64,000 nucleotides of DNA, taken from NCBI GenBank assembly GCA_964017185.1, contig OZ024874.1:35130721-35194720 (forward strand), in the 5' to 3' direction. The stretch comes from Rugalucina vietnamica. Lineage: Eukaryota > Mollusca > Bivalvia > Lucinida > Lucinidae. Shown here piece by piece: positions 22,070-36,482 of the stretch (within the stretch, counting starts at the first letter, position 1; every line of letters begins with the position of its first letter). A program made the translations under genes and the position numbers. The notes beneath the pieces were generated by a model that had not been told where the DNA came from, did no database searches, and was given only the letters and a program-made list of their open reading frames with translations.

Positions 22070-23586
22070 TATAAGCGGGTGTGCGAAGATGGGCAACTTG
22101 CCCATCTTGGTTATGATCTGATTCTTTTTTTATTTCTGCATTTGTTCTTTTTTGTTCTCCTTTATATTATTAATGATAAAACATGTCCCATTTGGGGTCT
22201 ATTCAGAGAGGGTTAGGGTTAGGATTAGGGTATAAGCTGATGTACGAAGATGGGCAACCAGCCCATCTTGGTTATGATCTGATTCTTTTCTTTCTACATT
22301 TTTTTTTTATTTCTTTTTCCCCCCTTTTTTGTTCGCCTTTATATTATCAGTGATAAACCTTGTCTCAGTTTGGGTCCATTCAGAGATGCTAATCTTTAAT
22401 ATTAAATAACATGAATTCGTATGTAACGTAGGGTTAGGGTTAAGGTTAGGCGCTTGAAACACACCTTGTTTGATTGTGCGCACTTTCAATCTTCTGGCAA
22501 CATGTAGCCCTTATGACGTCAATCTCGCTTGTCATTCAAAATTTGAGCAAGCATTGTATTTGAGCATACTTTGCGCGGCTGACAGTGAGTGGCCATCCAC
22601 GATTTTTCAGTATAGATGTGCCTACGCTTAAGACAATGCTTAACTGGTGTGTGCTTCCAAGAGAAGTAAGTAAAATATAAAGGTTGGACACTTTGGAAGT
22701 AGTTAAATCATTCAAAGGGAGATAGTATGGACCATATTGCACAATTTCGGGTAATGAGCCCTCATCAGTAGCCCTAGAAGTGAACATTTGTAAGTTGTGT
22801 GTATTTGATCGTACAATGGATATAATATTGGCGGTAGATGTTGATTTTCGACTTAATGCAGGCTGACCCAGGTTGGTATACGAGCGTTGTCTTTGGTTAC
22901 ATGAAAACAGAACGTAAAGACTAAATTGACCTCTAAGAATATTGCTTTTAGAGCGGTATTCCATTCGCAGTACCTGTTTTCCAGGAGCAAGTTAAAGAAC
23001 AAAGGTTCTCATGCCTAGCAATTCATTGGACTATATTGGACTTGCAATATCCATGGACTATAGGGGCCGCAGAACTCAGAAAAAATCAATACAATCCAAT
23101 GGACTATATGGGCCTTGTGCAACATCCATGGACTCTACGGGCCGTAGCATTTTTTGGGTTAGGGTTAGGGTCAGGGTGTAAGCTGATGTGCGAAGATAAA
23201 CAACTTGCCCATCTCGGCTATGACCTGATTTTTTTCTTTCTTCATGTTTTCCTTTTGTGTTCTCCTTTATATTATTAATGATAAAACTTGTCTCAGTTGG
23301 GGTCTATTCAGAGATGCTAATCTTTGATATTAGATAACACGAATTCATATGTAACGTTAGTTCGGACAAGCTTTATATGCTTTTTCATATAGATTTCGCG
23401 TGTTCCTTTATTTCTGACGAACAACACAATGTGTTCATATATATATATATCACTAAGCATAATGCCGTATGTAACTTCAGTTCGTAGACTGTTTTCATTG
23501 CTCTTAAGGGAACTCAATCTATAGTTCCATTTAGTTCGCACAAACAATATACTGTTTTCAGATATATTAATTAACATAATTTCGTA
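22070..23586 (+). repeat. Spacer of cassette 4 (1517 bp)
   Basis: Palindrome at 22086-22108; 142-codon ORF copy at 22536-22964 (minus). Private differences: a C in the M1 T-run ('gattctttttttat' near 22124) and one extra TA in the (TA)n run near 23437. The extra TA opens an 86-codon minus frame at 23317-23577 that is closed in the other units. Confidence 0.95.
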
Positions 23587-26196
23587 CCCCTATCAGCGTT
23601 TTGGTCAAATAACGTACGGTTTTGGGATTTTATTCAGGGTTTTAAAAAGAGTTTAGCCCAATTGTTGTGAATCAATAATAAAATGCGTCAACCCCGACCA
23701 TTTTGTGGGAGAGATTTGATTTTGATATAATTTGAACCCCTATCAGGGCTTTGGTCAAATCACGTAGGGTTTTGGAATTTTATTCAGGGTTTGAAAAGAG
23801 TTTAGCCCAATTGTTGTGAATCAATCATAAAATGCGTCAACCCCGACCAATTTGGGGAGAAATTTGATTTTCAATCGGATTTACTTGAAACCCCTATCAG
23901 GGCTTTGGTCAAATAACGTAGGGTTTTGGGATTTTATTTAGGGTTTGTAAAGAGTTTAGCCCAATTGTTGTGAATCAATAATAAAATGCGTCAACCCCGA
24001 CCATTTTGGGGGAGAGATTTAGTTTTCGATATGATCTAAACCCCTATCAGGGCTTTGGTCAAATCAAGTAGGGTTTTGGGATTTTATTTGGGGTTTGAAA
24101 GGAGTTTAGCTCAATTGTTGTGAATCAATAATAAAATGCGTCAACCCCGACCATTTTGTGGGAGAGATTTGATCTTCGATATAATTTGACCCCCTCCCTA
24201 TCAGGGCTTTGGTCAAATCACGTAGAATTTGGGGATTTTATTCAGGGTTTGAAAAGAGTTTAGCCCAATGGTTGTGAATCAATCATAAAATGCGTCAACC
24301 CCGACCATTTTGGGGAGAAATTAAAATTTTCAATCTAACTTACTTGAAACCCCTATCAGGGCTTCGGTCAAATAACGTAGGGTTTTGGGATTTTAATTAG
24401 GGTTTGTAAAGAGTTTAGCCCAATTGTTGTGAATCAATAATAAAATGCGTCAACCCCGACCATTTTGGGGGAGATATTTAGTTTTCGATATAATCTAAAC
24501 CCCTATCAGGGCTTTGGTCAAATCACGTAGGGTTTGGGGATTTTATTTAGGGTTTGAAAAGAGTTTAGCTCAATTGTTGTGAATCAATAATAAAATGCGT
24601 CAACCCCGACCATTTTGTGGGAGAGATTTGATCTTGGATATAATTTGAACCCCTCCCTATCAGGGCTTTGGTCAAATCACGTAGGGTTTTGGAATTTTAT
24701 TCAGGGTTTGAAAAGAGTTTAGCCCAATGGTTGTGAATCAATCATAAAATGCGTCAACCCCGACCATTTTGGGGAGAAATTAAATTTCCAGTCTAATTTA
24801 CTGGAAACCCCTATCAGGGCTTCGGTCAAATAACGTAGGGTTTTGGGATTTTATTTAGGGTTTATAAAGAGTTTAGCCCAATTGTTGTGAATCAATAATA
24901 AAATGCGTCAACCCCGACCATTTTGGGGGAGATATTTAGTTTTCGATATAATCTAAACCCCTATCAGGGCTTTGGTCAAATCACGTAGGGTTTGGGGATT
25001 TTATTTAGGGTTTGAAAAGAGTTTAGCTCAATTGTTGTGAATCAATAATAAAATGCGTCAACCCCGACCATTTTGTGGGAGAGATTTGATCTTGGATATA
25101 ATTTGAACCCCTCCCTATCAGGGCTTTGGTCAAATCACGTAGGGTTTGTGGATTTTATTCAGGGTTTGAAAAGAGTTTAGCCCAATGGTTGTGAATCAAT
25201 CATAAAATGCGTCAACCCCGACCATTTTGGGGAGAAATTAAATTTTCAATCTAATTTACTGGAAACCCCTATCAGGGCTTCGGTCAAATAACGTAGGGTT
25301 TTCGTATTTTATTTAGGGTTTGTAAAGAGTTTAGCCCAATTGTTGTGAATCAATAATAAAATGCGCCAACCCCGACCATTTTGGGGGAGATATTTAGTTT
25401 TCGATATAATCTAAACCCCTACCAGGGCTTTGGTCAAATCACGTAGGGTTTTAGGATTTTATTAAAGGTTTGAAAAGAGTTTAGCTCAACTGTTGTGAAT
25501 CAATAATAAAATGAGTCAACCCCGACCATTTTGTGGGAGAGATTTGATCTTCGATATAATTTGAAATCCTCCCTATCAGGGCATTGGTCAAATCACGTAG
25601 GATTTTGGGATTTTATTCAGGGTTTGAAAAGAGTTTAGCCCAATTGTTGTGAATCAATCATAAAATGCGTCAACCCCGACCATTTTGGGGAGAAATTAAA
25701 TTTTCAATCTAATTTTCTTGAAACCCCTATCAGGGCTTCGGTCAAATAACGTAGGGTTTTGGGATTTTATTTAGGGTTTGAAAAGAGTTTAGCCCAATTG
25801 TTGTGAATCAATAATAAAATGCGTCAACCCCGACCATTTTGGGGGAGATATTTAGTTTTCGATATGATCTAAACCCCTATCAGGGCTTTGGTCAAATCAC
25901 GTAGGGTTTTGGGATTTTATTTAGGGTTTGAAAAGAGTTAAGCTCAATTGTTGTGAATCAATAATAAAATGCGTCAACCCCGACCATTTTGTGGGAGAGA
26001 TTTGATCTTCGATATAATTTGAACCCCTCCCTATCAGGGCTTTGGTCAAATCACGTAGGGTTTTGGGATTTTATTCAGGGTTTGAAAAGAGTTTAGCCCA
26101 ATTGTTGTGAATCAATCATAAAATGCGTCAACCCCGACCATTTTGGGGAGAAATTAAAATTTTCAATCTGATTTACTTGAAACCCCTATCAGGGCT
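23587..26196 (+). repeat. Satellite array S4 (short, 2610 bp, 17 monomers)
   Basis: Several private bases: 'gttttaaaaagag' near 23640, 'cgatatgatct' near 24030, 'gggttttcgtatt' near 25301, 'atgcgccaac' near 25363 and 'gggttttaggatt' near 25447. It appears to be the most diverged short array in the window. No gene. Confidence 0.97.
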
Positions 26197-26361
26197 TAGG
26201 TTTAGGGTTAGGGTTAGGGTTAGGGTTAGGGTTAGAGTTAGGGTTAGGGTTAGGGAGAGGGTTAGGGTTAGGGTTAGGGTTAGGGTTAGGTTAGCGTTAG
26301 GGATAGGGTTAGGGTTAGGGTTAGGGTTAGGGTTGGGTTAGGGTTAGGGTTAGGGTTAGGG
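26197..26361 (+). repeat. Interstitial telomeric block ITS-5 (165 bp)
   Basis: Shortest block: one perfect hexamer fewer than ITS-1 in the right-hand run. Confidence 0.97.
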
Positions 26362-27877
26362 TATAAGCGGGTGTGCGAAGATGGGCAACTTGCCCATCTT
26401 GGTTATGATCTGATTTTTTTTTTTATTTCTGCATTTGTTCTTTTTTGTTCTCCTTTATATTATTAATGATAAAACATGTCCCATTTGGGGTCTATTCAGA
26501 GAGGGTTAGGGTTAGGATTAGGGTATAAGCTGATGTACGAAGATGGGCAACCAGCCCATCTTGGTTATGATCTGATTCTTTTCTTTCTACATTTTTTTTT
26601 TATTTCTTTTTCCCCCCTTTTTTGTTCGCCTTTATATTATCAGTGATAAACCTTGTCTCAGTTTGGGTCCATTCAGAGATGCTAATCTTTAATATTAAAT
26701 AACATGAATTCGTATGTAACGTAGGGTTAGGGTTAAGGTTAGGCGCTTGAAACACACCTTGTTTGATTGTGCGCACTTTCAATCTTCTGGCAACATGTAG
26801 CCCTTATGACGTCAATCTCGCTTGTCATTCAAAATTTGAGCAAGCATTGTATTTGAGCATACTTTGCGCGGCTGACAGTGAGTGGCCATCCACGATTTTT
26901 CAGTATAGATGTGCCTACGCTTAAGACAATGCTTAACTGGTGTGTGCTTCCAAGAGAAGTAAGTAAAATATAAAGGTTGGACACTTTGGAAGTAGTTAAA
27001 TCATTCAAAGGGAGATAGTATGGACCATATTGCACAATTTCGGGTAATGAGCCCTCATCAGTAGCCCTAGAAGTGAACATTTGTAAGTTGTGTGTATTTG
27101 ATCGTACAATGGATATAATATTGGCGGTAGATGTTGATTTTCGACTTAATGCAGGCTGACCCAGGTTGGTATACGAGCGTTGTCTTTGGTTACATGAAAA
27201 CAGAACGTAAAGACTAAATTGACCTCTAAGAATATTGCTTTTAGAGCGGTATTCCATTCGCAGTACCTGTTTTCCAGGAGCAAGTTAAAGAACAAAGGTT
27301 CTCATGCCTAGCAATTCATTGGACTATATTGGACTTGCAATATCCATGGACTATAGGGGCCGCAGAACTCAGAAAAAATCAATACAATCCAATGGACTAT
27401 ATGGGCCTTGTGCAACATCCATGGACTCTACGGGCCGTAGCATTTTTTGGGTTAGGGTTAGGGTCAGGGTGTAAGCTGATGTGCGAAGATAAACAACTTG
27501 CCCATCTCGGCTATGACCTGATTTTTTTCTTTCTTCATGTTTTCCTTTTGTGTTCTCCTTTATATTATTAATGATAAAACTTGTCTCAGTTGGGGTCTAT
27601 TCAGAGATGCTAATCTTTGATATTAGATAACACGAATTCATATGTAACGTTAGTTCGGACAAGCTTTATATGCTTTTTCATATAGATTTCGCGTGTTCCT
27701 TTATTTCTGACGAACAACACAATGTGTTCATATATATATATCACTAAGCATAATGCCGTATGTAACTTCAGTTCGTAGACTGTTTTCATTGCTCTTAAGG
27801 GAACTCAATCTATAGTTCCATTTAGTTCGCACAAACAATATACTGTTTTCAGATATATTAATTAACATAATTTCGTA
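26362..27877 (+). repeat. Spacer of cassette 5 (1516 bp)
   Basis: Palindrome at 26378-26400; 142-codon ORF copy at 26829-27257 (minus). The M1 T-run is one base longer than in spacer 1. Confidence 0.95.
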
Positions 27878-30487
27878 CCCCTATCAGCGTTTTGGTCAAA
27901 TAACGTACGGTTTTGGGATTTTATTCAGGGTTTTTAAAAGAGTTTAGCCCAATTGTTGTGAATCAATAATAAAATGCGTCAACCCCGACCATTTTGTGGG
28001 AGAGATTTGATTTTGATATAATTTGAACCCCTATCAGGGCTTTGGTCAAATCACGTAGGGTTTTGGAATTTTATTCAGGGTTTGAAAAGAGTTTAGCCCA
28101 ATTGTTGTGAATCAATCATAAAATGCGTCAACCTCGACCAATTTGGGGAGAAATTTGATTTTCAATCGGATTTACTTGAAACCCCTATCAGGGCTTTGGT
28201 CAAATAACGTAGGGTTTTGGGATTTTATTTAGGGTTTGTAAAGAGTTTAGCCCAATTGTTGTGAATCAATAATAAAATGCGTCAACCCCGACCATTTTGG
28301 GGGAGAGATTTAGTTTTCGATATAATCTAAACCCCTATCAGGGCTTTGGTCAAATCAAGTAGGGTTTTGGGATATTATTTGGGGTTTGAAAGGAGTTTAG
28401 CTCAATTGTTGTGAATCAATAATAAAATGCGTCAACCCCGACCATTTTGTGGGAGAGATTTGATCTTCGATATAATTTGACCCCCTCCCTATCAGGGCTT
28501 TGGTCAAATCACGTAGAATTTGGGGATTTTATTCAGGGTTTGAAAAGAGTTTAGCCCAATGGTTGTGAATCAATCATAAAATGCGTCAACCCCGACCATT
28601 TTGGGGAGAAATTAAAATTTTCAATCTAACTTACTTGAAACCCCTATCAGGGCTTCGGTCAAATAACGTAGGGTTTTGGGATTTTAATTAGGGTTTGTAA
28701 AGAGTTTAGCCCAATTGTTGTGAATCAATAATAAAATGCGTCAACCCCGACCATTTTGGGGGAGATATTTAGTTTTCGATATAATCTAAACCCCTATCAG
28801 GGCTTTGGTCAAATCACGTAGGGTTTGGGGATTTTATTTAGGGTTTGAAAAGAGTTTAGCTCAATTGTTGTGAATCAATAATAAAATGCGTCAACCCCGA
28901 CCATTTTGTGGGAGAGATTTGATCTTGGATATAATTTGAACCCCTCCCTATCAGGGCTTTGGTCAAATCACGTAGGGTTTTGGAATTTTATTCAGGGTTT
29001 GAAAAGAGTTTAGCCCAATGGTTGTGAATCAATCATAAAATGCGTCAACCCCGACCATTTTGGGGAGAAATTAAATTTCCAGTCTAATTTACTGGAAACC
29101 CCTATCAGGGCTTCGGTCAAATAACGTAGGGTTTTGGGATTTTATTTAGGGTTTATAAAGAGTTTAGCCCAATTGTTGTGAATCAATAATAAAATGCGTC
29201 AACCCCGACCATTTTGGGGGAGATATTTAGTTTTCGATATAATCTAAACCCCTATCAGGGCTTTGGTCAAATCACGTAGGGTTTGGGGATTTTATTTAGT
29301 GTTTGAAAAGAGTTTAGCTCAATTGTTGTGAATCAATAATAAAATGCGTCAACCCCGACCATTTTGTGGGAGAGATTTGATCTTGGATATAATTTGAACC
29401 CCTCCCTATCAGGGCTTTGGTCAAATCACGTAGGGTTTGTGGATTTTATTCAGGGTTTGAAAAGAGTTTAGCCCAATGGTTGTGAATCAATCATAAAATG
29501 CGTCAACCCCGACCATTTTGGGGAGAAATTAAATTTTCAATCTAATTTACTGGAAACCCCTATCAGGGCTTCGGTCAAATAACGTAGGGTTTTGGTATTT
29601 TATTTAGGGTTTGTAAAGAGTTTAGCCCAATTGTTGTGAATCAATAATAAAATGCGTCAACCCCGACCATTTTGGGGGAGATATTTAGTTTTCGATATAA
29701 TCTAAACCCCTACCAGGGCTTTGGTCAAATCACGTAGGGTTTTGGGATTTTATTAAAGGTTTGAAAAGAGTTTAGCTCAACTGTTGTGAATCAATAATAA
29801 AATGAGTCAACCCCGACCATTTTGTGGGAGAGATTTGATCTTCGATATAATTTGAAATCCTCCCTATCAGGGCATTGGTCAAATCACGTAGGATTTTGGG
29901 ATTTTATTCAGGGTTTGAAAAGAGTTTAGCCCAATTGTTGTGAATCAATCATAAAATGCGTCAACCCCGACCATTTTGGGGAGAAATTAAATTTTCAATC
30001 TAATTTTCTTGAAACCCCTATCAGGGCTTCGGTCAAATAACGTAGGGTTTTGGGATTTTATTTAGGGTTTGAAAAGAGTTTAGCCCAATTGTTGTGAATC
30101 AATAATAAAATGCGTCAACCCCGACCATTTTGGGGGAGATATTTAGTTTTCGATATGATCTAAACCCCTATCAGGGCTTTGGTCAAATCACGTAGGGTTT
30201 TGGGATTTTATTTAGGGTTTGAAAAGAGTTAAGCTCAATTGTTGTGAATCAATAATAAAATGCGTCAACCCCGACCATTTTGTGGGAGAGATTTGATCTT
30301 CGATATAATTTGAACCCCTCCCTATCAGGGCTTTGGTCAAATCACGTAGGGTTTTGGGATTTTATTCAGGGTTTGAAAAGAGTTTAGCCCAATTGTTGTG
30401 AATCAATCATAAAATGCGTCAACCCCGACCATTTTGGGGAGAAATTAAAATTTTCAATCTGATTTACTTGAAACCCCTATCAGGGCT
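27878..30487 (+). repeat. Satellite array S5 (short, 2610 bp, 17 monomers)
   Basis: Private bases: 'caacctcgacc' near 28131 (inside the core box), 'gggatattatttgg' near 28371 and 'tttagtgtttg' near 29297. No gene. Confidence 0.97.
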
Positions 30488-30664
30488 TAGGTTTAGGGTT
30501 AGGGTTAGGGTTAGGGTTAGGGTTAGAGTTAGGGTTAGGGTTAGGGAGAGGGTTAGGGTTAGGGTTAGGGTTAGGGTTAGGGTTAGGTTAGCGTTAGGGA
30601 TAGGGTTAGGGTTAGGGTTAGGGTTAGGGTTGGGTTAGGGTTAGGGTTAGGGTTAGGGTTAGGG
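30488..30664 (+). repeat. Interstitial telomeric block ITS-6 (177 bp)
   Basis: Unlike the other blocks, its extra hexamer lies in the run left of 'gttaggttagcg' (between 'gagaggg' and that interruption), not in the right-hand run. Confidence 0.97.
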
Positions 30665-32181
30665 TATAAGCGGGTGTGCGAAGATGGGCAACTTGCCCAT
30701 CTTGGTTATGATCTGATTTTTTTTTTATTTCTGCATTTGTTCTTTTTTGTTCTCCTTTATATTATTAATGATAAAACATGTCCCATTTGGGGTCTATTCA
30801 GAGAGGGTTAGGGTTAGGATTAGGGTATAAGCTGATGTACGAAGATGGGCAACCAGCCCATCTTGGTTATGATCTGATTCTTTTCTTTCTACATTTTTTT
30901 TTTATTTCTTTTTCCCCCCTTTTTTGTTCGCCTTTATATTATCAGTGATAAACCTTGTCTCAGTTTGGGTCCATTCAGAGATGCTAATCTTTAATATTAA
31001 ATAACATGAATTCGTATGTAACGTAGGGTTAGGGTTAAGGTTAGGCGCTTGAAACACACCTTGTTTGATTGTGCGCACTTTCAATCTTCTGGCAACATGT
31101 AGCCCTTATGACGTCAATCTCGCTTGTCATTCAAAATTTGAGCAAGCATTGTATTTGAGCATACTTTGCGCGGCTGACAGTGAGTGGCCATCCACGATTT
31201 TTCAGTATAGATGTGCCTACGCTTAAGACAATGCTTAACTGGTGTGTGCTTCCAAGAGAAGTAAGTAAAATATAAAGGTTGGACACTTTGGAAGTAGTTA
31301 AATCATTCAAAGGGAGATAGTATGGACCATATTGCACAATTTCGGGTAATGAGCCCTCATCAGTAGCCCTAGAAGTGAACATTTGTAAGTTGTGTGTATT
31401 TGATCGTACAATGGATATAATATTGGCGGTAGATGTTGATTTTCGACTTAATGCAGGCTGACCCAGGTTGGTATACGAGCGTTGTCTTTGGTTACATGAA
31501 AACAGAACGTAAAGACTAAATTGACCTCTAAGAATATTGCTTTTAGAGCGGTATTCCATTCGCAGTACCTGTTTTCCAGGAGCAAGTTAAAGAACAAAGG
31601 TTCTCATGCCTAGCAATTCATTGGACTATATTGGACTTGCAATATCCATGGACTATAGGGGCCGCAGAACTCAGAAAAAATCAATACAATCCAATGGACT
31701 ATATGGGCCTTGTGCAACATCCATGGACTCTACGGGCCGTAGCATTTTTTGGGTTAGGGTTAGGGTCAGGGTGTAAGCTGATGTGCGAAGATAAACAACT
31801 TGCCCATCTCGGCTATGACCTGATTTTTTTCTTTCTTCATGTTTTCCTTTTGTGTTCTCCTTTATATTATTAATGATAAAACTAGACTCTCAGTTGGGGT
31901 CTATTCAGAGATGCTAATCTTTGATATTAGATAACACGAATTCATATGTAACGTTAGTTCGGACAAGCTTTATATGCTTTTTCATATAGATTTCGCGTGT
32001 TCCTTTATTTCTGACGAACAACACAATGTGTTCATATATATATATCACTAAGCATAATGCCGTATGTAACTTCAGTTCGTAGACTGTTTTCATTGCTCTT
32101 AAGGGAACTCAATCTATAGTTCCATTTAGTTCGCACAAACAATATACTGTTTTCAGATATATTAATTAACATAATTTCGTA
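30665..32181 (+). repeat. Spacer of cassette 6 (1517 bp)
   Basis: Palindrome at 30681-30703; 142-codon ORF copy at 31131-31559 (minus). Private change in M3: 'aaaactagactctcag' near 31880, where other units read 'aaaacttgtctcag' (2 bp longer). Confidence 0.95.
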
Positions 32182-34791
32182 CCCCTATCAGCGTTTTGGT
32201 CAAATAACGTACGGTTTTGGGATTTTATTCAGGGTTTTTAAAAGAGTTTAGCCCAATTGTTGTGAATCAATAATAAAATGCGTCAACCCCGACCATTTTG
32301 TGGGAGAGATTTGATTTTGATATAATTTGAACCCCTATCAGGGCTTTGGTCAAATCACGTAGGGTTTTGGAATTTTATTCAGGGTTTGAAAAGAGTTTAG
32401 CCCAATTGTTGTGAATCAATCATAAAATGCGTCAACCCCGACCAATTTGGGGAGAAATTTGATTTTCAATCGGATTTACTTGAAACCCCTATCAGGGCTT
32501 TGGTCAAATAACGTAGGGTTTTGGGATTTTATTTAGGGTTTGTAAAGAGTTTAGCCCAATTGTTGTGAATCAATAATAAAATGCGTCAACCCCGACCATT
32601 TTGGGGGAGAGATTTAGTTTTCGATATAATCTAAACCCCTATCAGGGCTTTGGTCAAATCAAGTAGGGTTTTGGGATTTTATTTGGGGTTTGAAAGGAGT
32701 TTAGCTCAATTGTTGTGAATCAATAATAAAATGCGTCAACCCCGACCATTTTGTGGGAGAGATTTGATCTTCGATATAATTTGACCCCCTCCCTATCAGG
32801 GCTTTGGTCAAATCACGTAGAATTTGGGGATTTTATTCAGGGTTTGAAAAGAGTTTAGCCCAATGGTTGTGAATCAATCATAAAATGCGTCAACCCCGAC
32901 CATTTTGGGGAGAAATTAAAATTTTCAATCTAACTTACTTGAAACCCCTATCAGGGCTTCGGTCAAATAACGTAGGGTTTTGGGATTTTAATTAGGGTTT
33001 GTAAAGAGTTTAGCCCAATTGTTGTGAATCAATAATAAAATGCGTCAACCCCGACCATTTTGGGGGAGATATTTAGTTTTCGATATAATCTAAACCCCTA
33101 TCAGGGCTTTGGTCAAATCACGTAGGGTTTGGGGATTTTATTTAGGGTTTGAAAAGAGTTTAGCTCAATTGTTGTGAATCAATAATAAAATGCGTCAACC
33201 CCGACCATTTTGTGGGAGAGATTTGATCTTGGATATAATTTGAACCCCTCCCTATCAGGGCTTTGGTCAAATCACGTAGGGTTTTGGAATTTTATTCAGG
33301 GTTTGAAAAGAGTTTAGCCCAATGGTTGTGAATCAATCATAAAATGCGTCAACCCCGACCATTTTGGGGAGAAATTAAATTTCCAGTCTAATTTACTGGA
33401 AACCCCTATCAGGGCTTCGGTCAAATAACGTAGGGTTTTGGTATTTTATTTAGGGTTTATAAAGAGTTTAGCCCAATTGTTGTGAATCAATAATAAAATG
33501 CGTCAACCCCGACCATTTTGGGGGAGATATTTAGTTTTCGATATAATCTAAACCCCTATCAGGGCTTTGGTCAAATCACGTAGGGTTTGGGGATTTTATT
33601 TAGGGTTTGAAAAGAGTTTAGCTCAATTGTTGTGAATCAATAATAAAATGCGTCAACCCCGACCATTTTGTGGGAGAGATTTGATCTTGGATATAATTTG
33701 AACCCCTCCCTATCAGGGCTTTGGTCAAATCACGTAGGGTTTGTGGATTTTATTCAGGGTTTGAAAAGAGTTTAGCCCAATGGTTGTGAATCAATCATAA
33801 AATGCGTCAACCCCGACCATTTTGGGGAGAAATTAAATTTTCAATCTAATTTACTGGAAACCCCTATCAGGGCTTCGGTCAAATAACGTAGGGTTTTGGT
33901 ATTTTATTTAGGGTTTGTAAAGAGTTTAGCCCAATTGTTGTGAATCAATAATAAAATGCGTCAACCCCGACCATTTTGGGGGAGATATTTAGTTTTCGAT
34001 ATAATCTAAACCCCTACCAGGGCTTTGGTCAAATCACGTAGGGTTTTGGGATTTTATTAAAGGTTTGAAAAGAGTTTAGCTCAACTGTTGTGAATCAATA
34101 ATAAAATGAGTCAACCCCGACCATTTTGTGGGAGAGATTTGATCTTCGATATAATTTGAAATCCTCCCTATCAGGGCATTGGTCAAATCACGTAGGATTT
34201 TGGGATTTTATTCAGGGTTTGAAAAGAGTTTAGCCCAATTGTTGTGAATCAATCATAAAATGCGTCAACCCCGACCATTTTGGGGAGAAATTAAATTTTC
34301 AATCTAATTTTCTTGAAACCCCTATCAGGGCTTCGGTCAAATAACGTAGGGTTTTGGGATTTTATTTAGGGTTTGAAAAGAGTTTAGCCCAATTGTTGTG
34401 AATCAATAATAAAATGCGTCAACCCCGACCATTTTGGGGGAGATATTTAGTTTTCGATATGATCTAAACCCCTATCAGGGCTTTGGTCAAATCACGTAGG
34501 GTTTTGGGATTTTATTTAGGGTTTGAAAAGAGTTAAGCTCAATTGTTGTGAATCAATAATAAAATGCGTCAACCCCGACCATTTTGTGGGAGAGATTTGA
34601 TCTTCGATATAATTTGAACCCCTCCCTATCAGGGCTTTGGTCAAATCACGTAGGGTTTTGGGATTTTATTCAGGGTTTGAAAAGAGTTTAGCCCAATTGT
34701 TGTGAATCAATCATAAAATGCGTCAACCCCGACCATTTTGGGGAGAAATTAAAATTTTCAATCTGATTTACTTGAAACCCCTATCAGGGCT
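32182..34791 (+). repeat. Satellite array S6 (short, 2610 bp, 17 monomers)
   Basis: Private base: 'gggttttggtattttatt' in the 'tttataaagag' monomer near 33433, where other units read 'gggttttgggatttt'. This may be a conversion from the later 'ggtatttt' monomer of the same array. No gene. Confidence 0.97.
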
Positions 34792-34968
34792 TAGGTTTAG
34801 GGTTAGGGTTAGGGTTAGGGTTAGGGTTAGAGTTAGGGTTAGGGTTAGGGAGAGGGTTAGGGTTAGGGTTAGGGTTAGGGTTAGGTTAGCGTTAGGGATA
34901 GGGTTAGGGTTAGGGTTAGGGTTAGGGTTGGGTTAGGGTTAGGGTTAGGGTTAGGGTTAGGGTTAGGG
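34792..34968 (+). repeat. Interstitial telomeric block ITS-7 (177 bp)
   Basis: Same structure as ITS-4. Confidence 0.97.
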
Positions 34969-36482
34969 TATAAGCGGGTGTGCGAAGATGGGCAACTTGC
35001 CCATCTTGGTTATGATCTGATTTTTTTTTTATTTCTGCATTTGTTCTTTTTTGTTCTCCTTTATATTATTAATGATAAAACATGTCCCATTTGGGGTCTA
35101 TTCAGAGAGGGTTAGGGTTAGGATTAGGGTATAAGCTGATGTACGAAGATGGGCAACCAGCCCATCTTGGTTATGATCTGATTCTTTTCTTTCTACATTT
35201 TTTTTTATTTCTTTTTCCCCCCTTTTTTGTTCGCCTTTATATTATCAGTGATAAACCTTGTCTCAGTTTGGGTCCATTCAGAGATGCTAATCTTTAATAT
35301 TAAATAACATGAATTCGTATGTAACGTAGGGTTAGGGTTAAGGTTAGGCGCTTGAAACACACCTTGTTTGATTGTGCGCACTTTCAATCTTCTGGCAACA
35401 TGTAGCCCTTATGACGTCAATCTCGCTTGTCATTCAAAATTTGAGCAAGCATTGTATTTGAGCATACTTTGCGCGGCTGACAGTGAGTGGCCATCCACGA
35501 TTTTTCAGTATAGATGTGCCTACGCTTAAGACAATGCTTAACTGGTGTGTGCTTCCAAGAGAAGTAAGTAAAATATAAAGGTTGGACACTTTGGAAGTAG
35601 TTAAATCATTCAAAGGGAGATAGTATGGACCATATTGCACAATTTCGGGTAATGAGCCCTCATCAGTAGCCCTAGAAGTGAACATTTGTAAGTTGTGTGT
35701 ATTTGATCGTACAATGGATATAATATTGGCGGTAGATGTTGATTTTCGACTTAATGCAGGCTGACCCAGGTTGGTATACGAGCGTTGTCTTTGGTTACAT
35801 GAAAACAGAACGTAAAGACTAAATTGACCTCTAAGAATATTGCTTTTAGAGCGGTATTCCATTCGCAGTACCTGTTTTCCAGGAGCAAGTTAAAGAACAA
35901 AGGTTCTCATGCCTAGCAATTCATTGGACTATATTGGACTTGCAATATCCATGGACTATAGGGGCCGCAGAACTCAGAAAAAATCAATACAATCCAATGG
36001 ACTATATGGGCCTTGTGCAACATCCATGGACTCTACGGGCCGTAGCATTTTTTGGGTTAGGGTTAGGGTCAGGGTGTAAGCTGATGTGCGAAGATAAACA
36101 ACTTGCCCATCTCGGCTATGACCTGATTTTTTTCTTTCTTCATGTTTTCCTTTTGTGTTCTCCTTTATATTATTAATGATAAAACTTGTCTCAGTTGGGG
36201 TCTATTCAGAGATGCTAATCTTTGATATTAGATAACACGAATTCATATGTAACGTTAGTTCGGACAAGCTTTATATGCTTTTTCATATAGATTTCGCGTG
36301 TTCCTTTATTTCTGACGAACAACACAATGTGTTCATATATATATATCACTAAGCATAATGCCGTATGTAACTTCAGTTCGTAGACTGTTTTCATTGCTCT
36401 TAAGGGAACTCAATCTATAGTTCCATTTAGTTCGCACAAACAATATACTGTTTTCAGATATATTAATTAACATAATTTCGTA
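34969..36482 (+). repeat. Spacer of cassette 7 (1514 bp)
   Basis: Palindrome at 34985-35007; 142-codon ORF copy at 35434-35862 (minus). One T fewer in the M2 T-run near 35199, which opens a chance 71-codon plus frame at 35082-35297 running through telomeric patch and M2. Confidence 0.95.

Noticed and set aside
23317..23577. 86 aa minus-strand frame found only in unit 4
   Set aside because: Opened by one extra TA in a (TA)n run near 23437; the frame is interrupted in the other 12 units.
35082..35297. 71 aa plus-strand frame found only in unit 7
   Set aside because: Opened by loss of one T in a poly-T run near 35199; it crosses a telomeric patch and M2.
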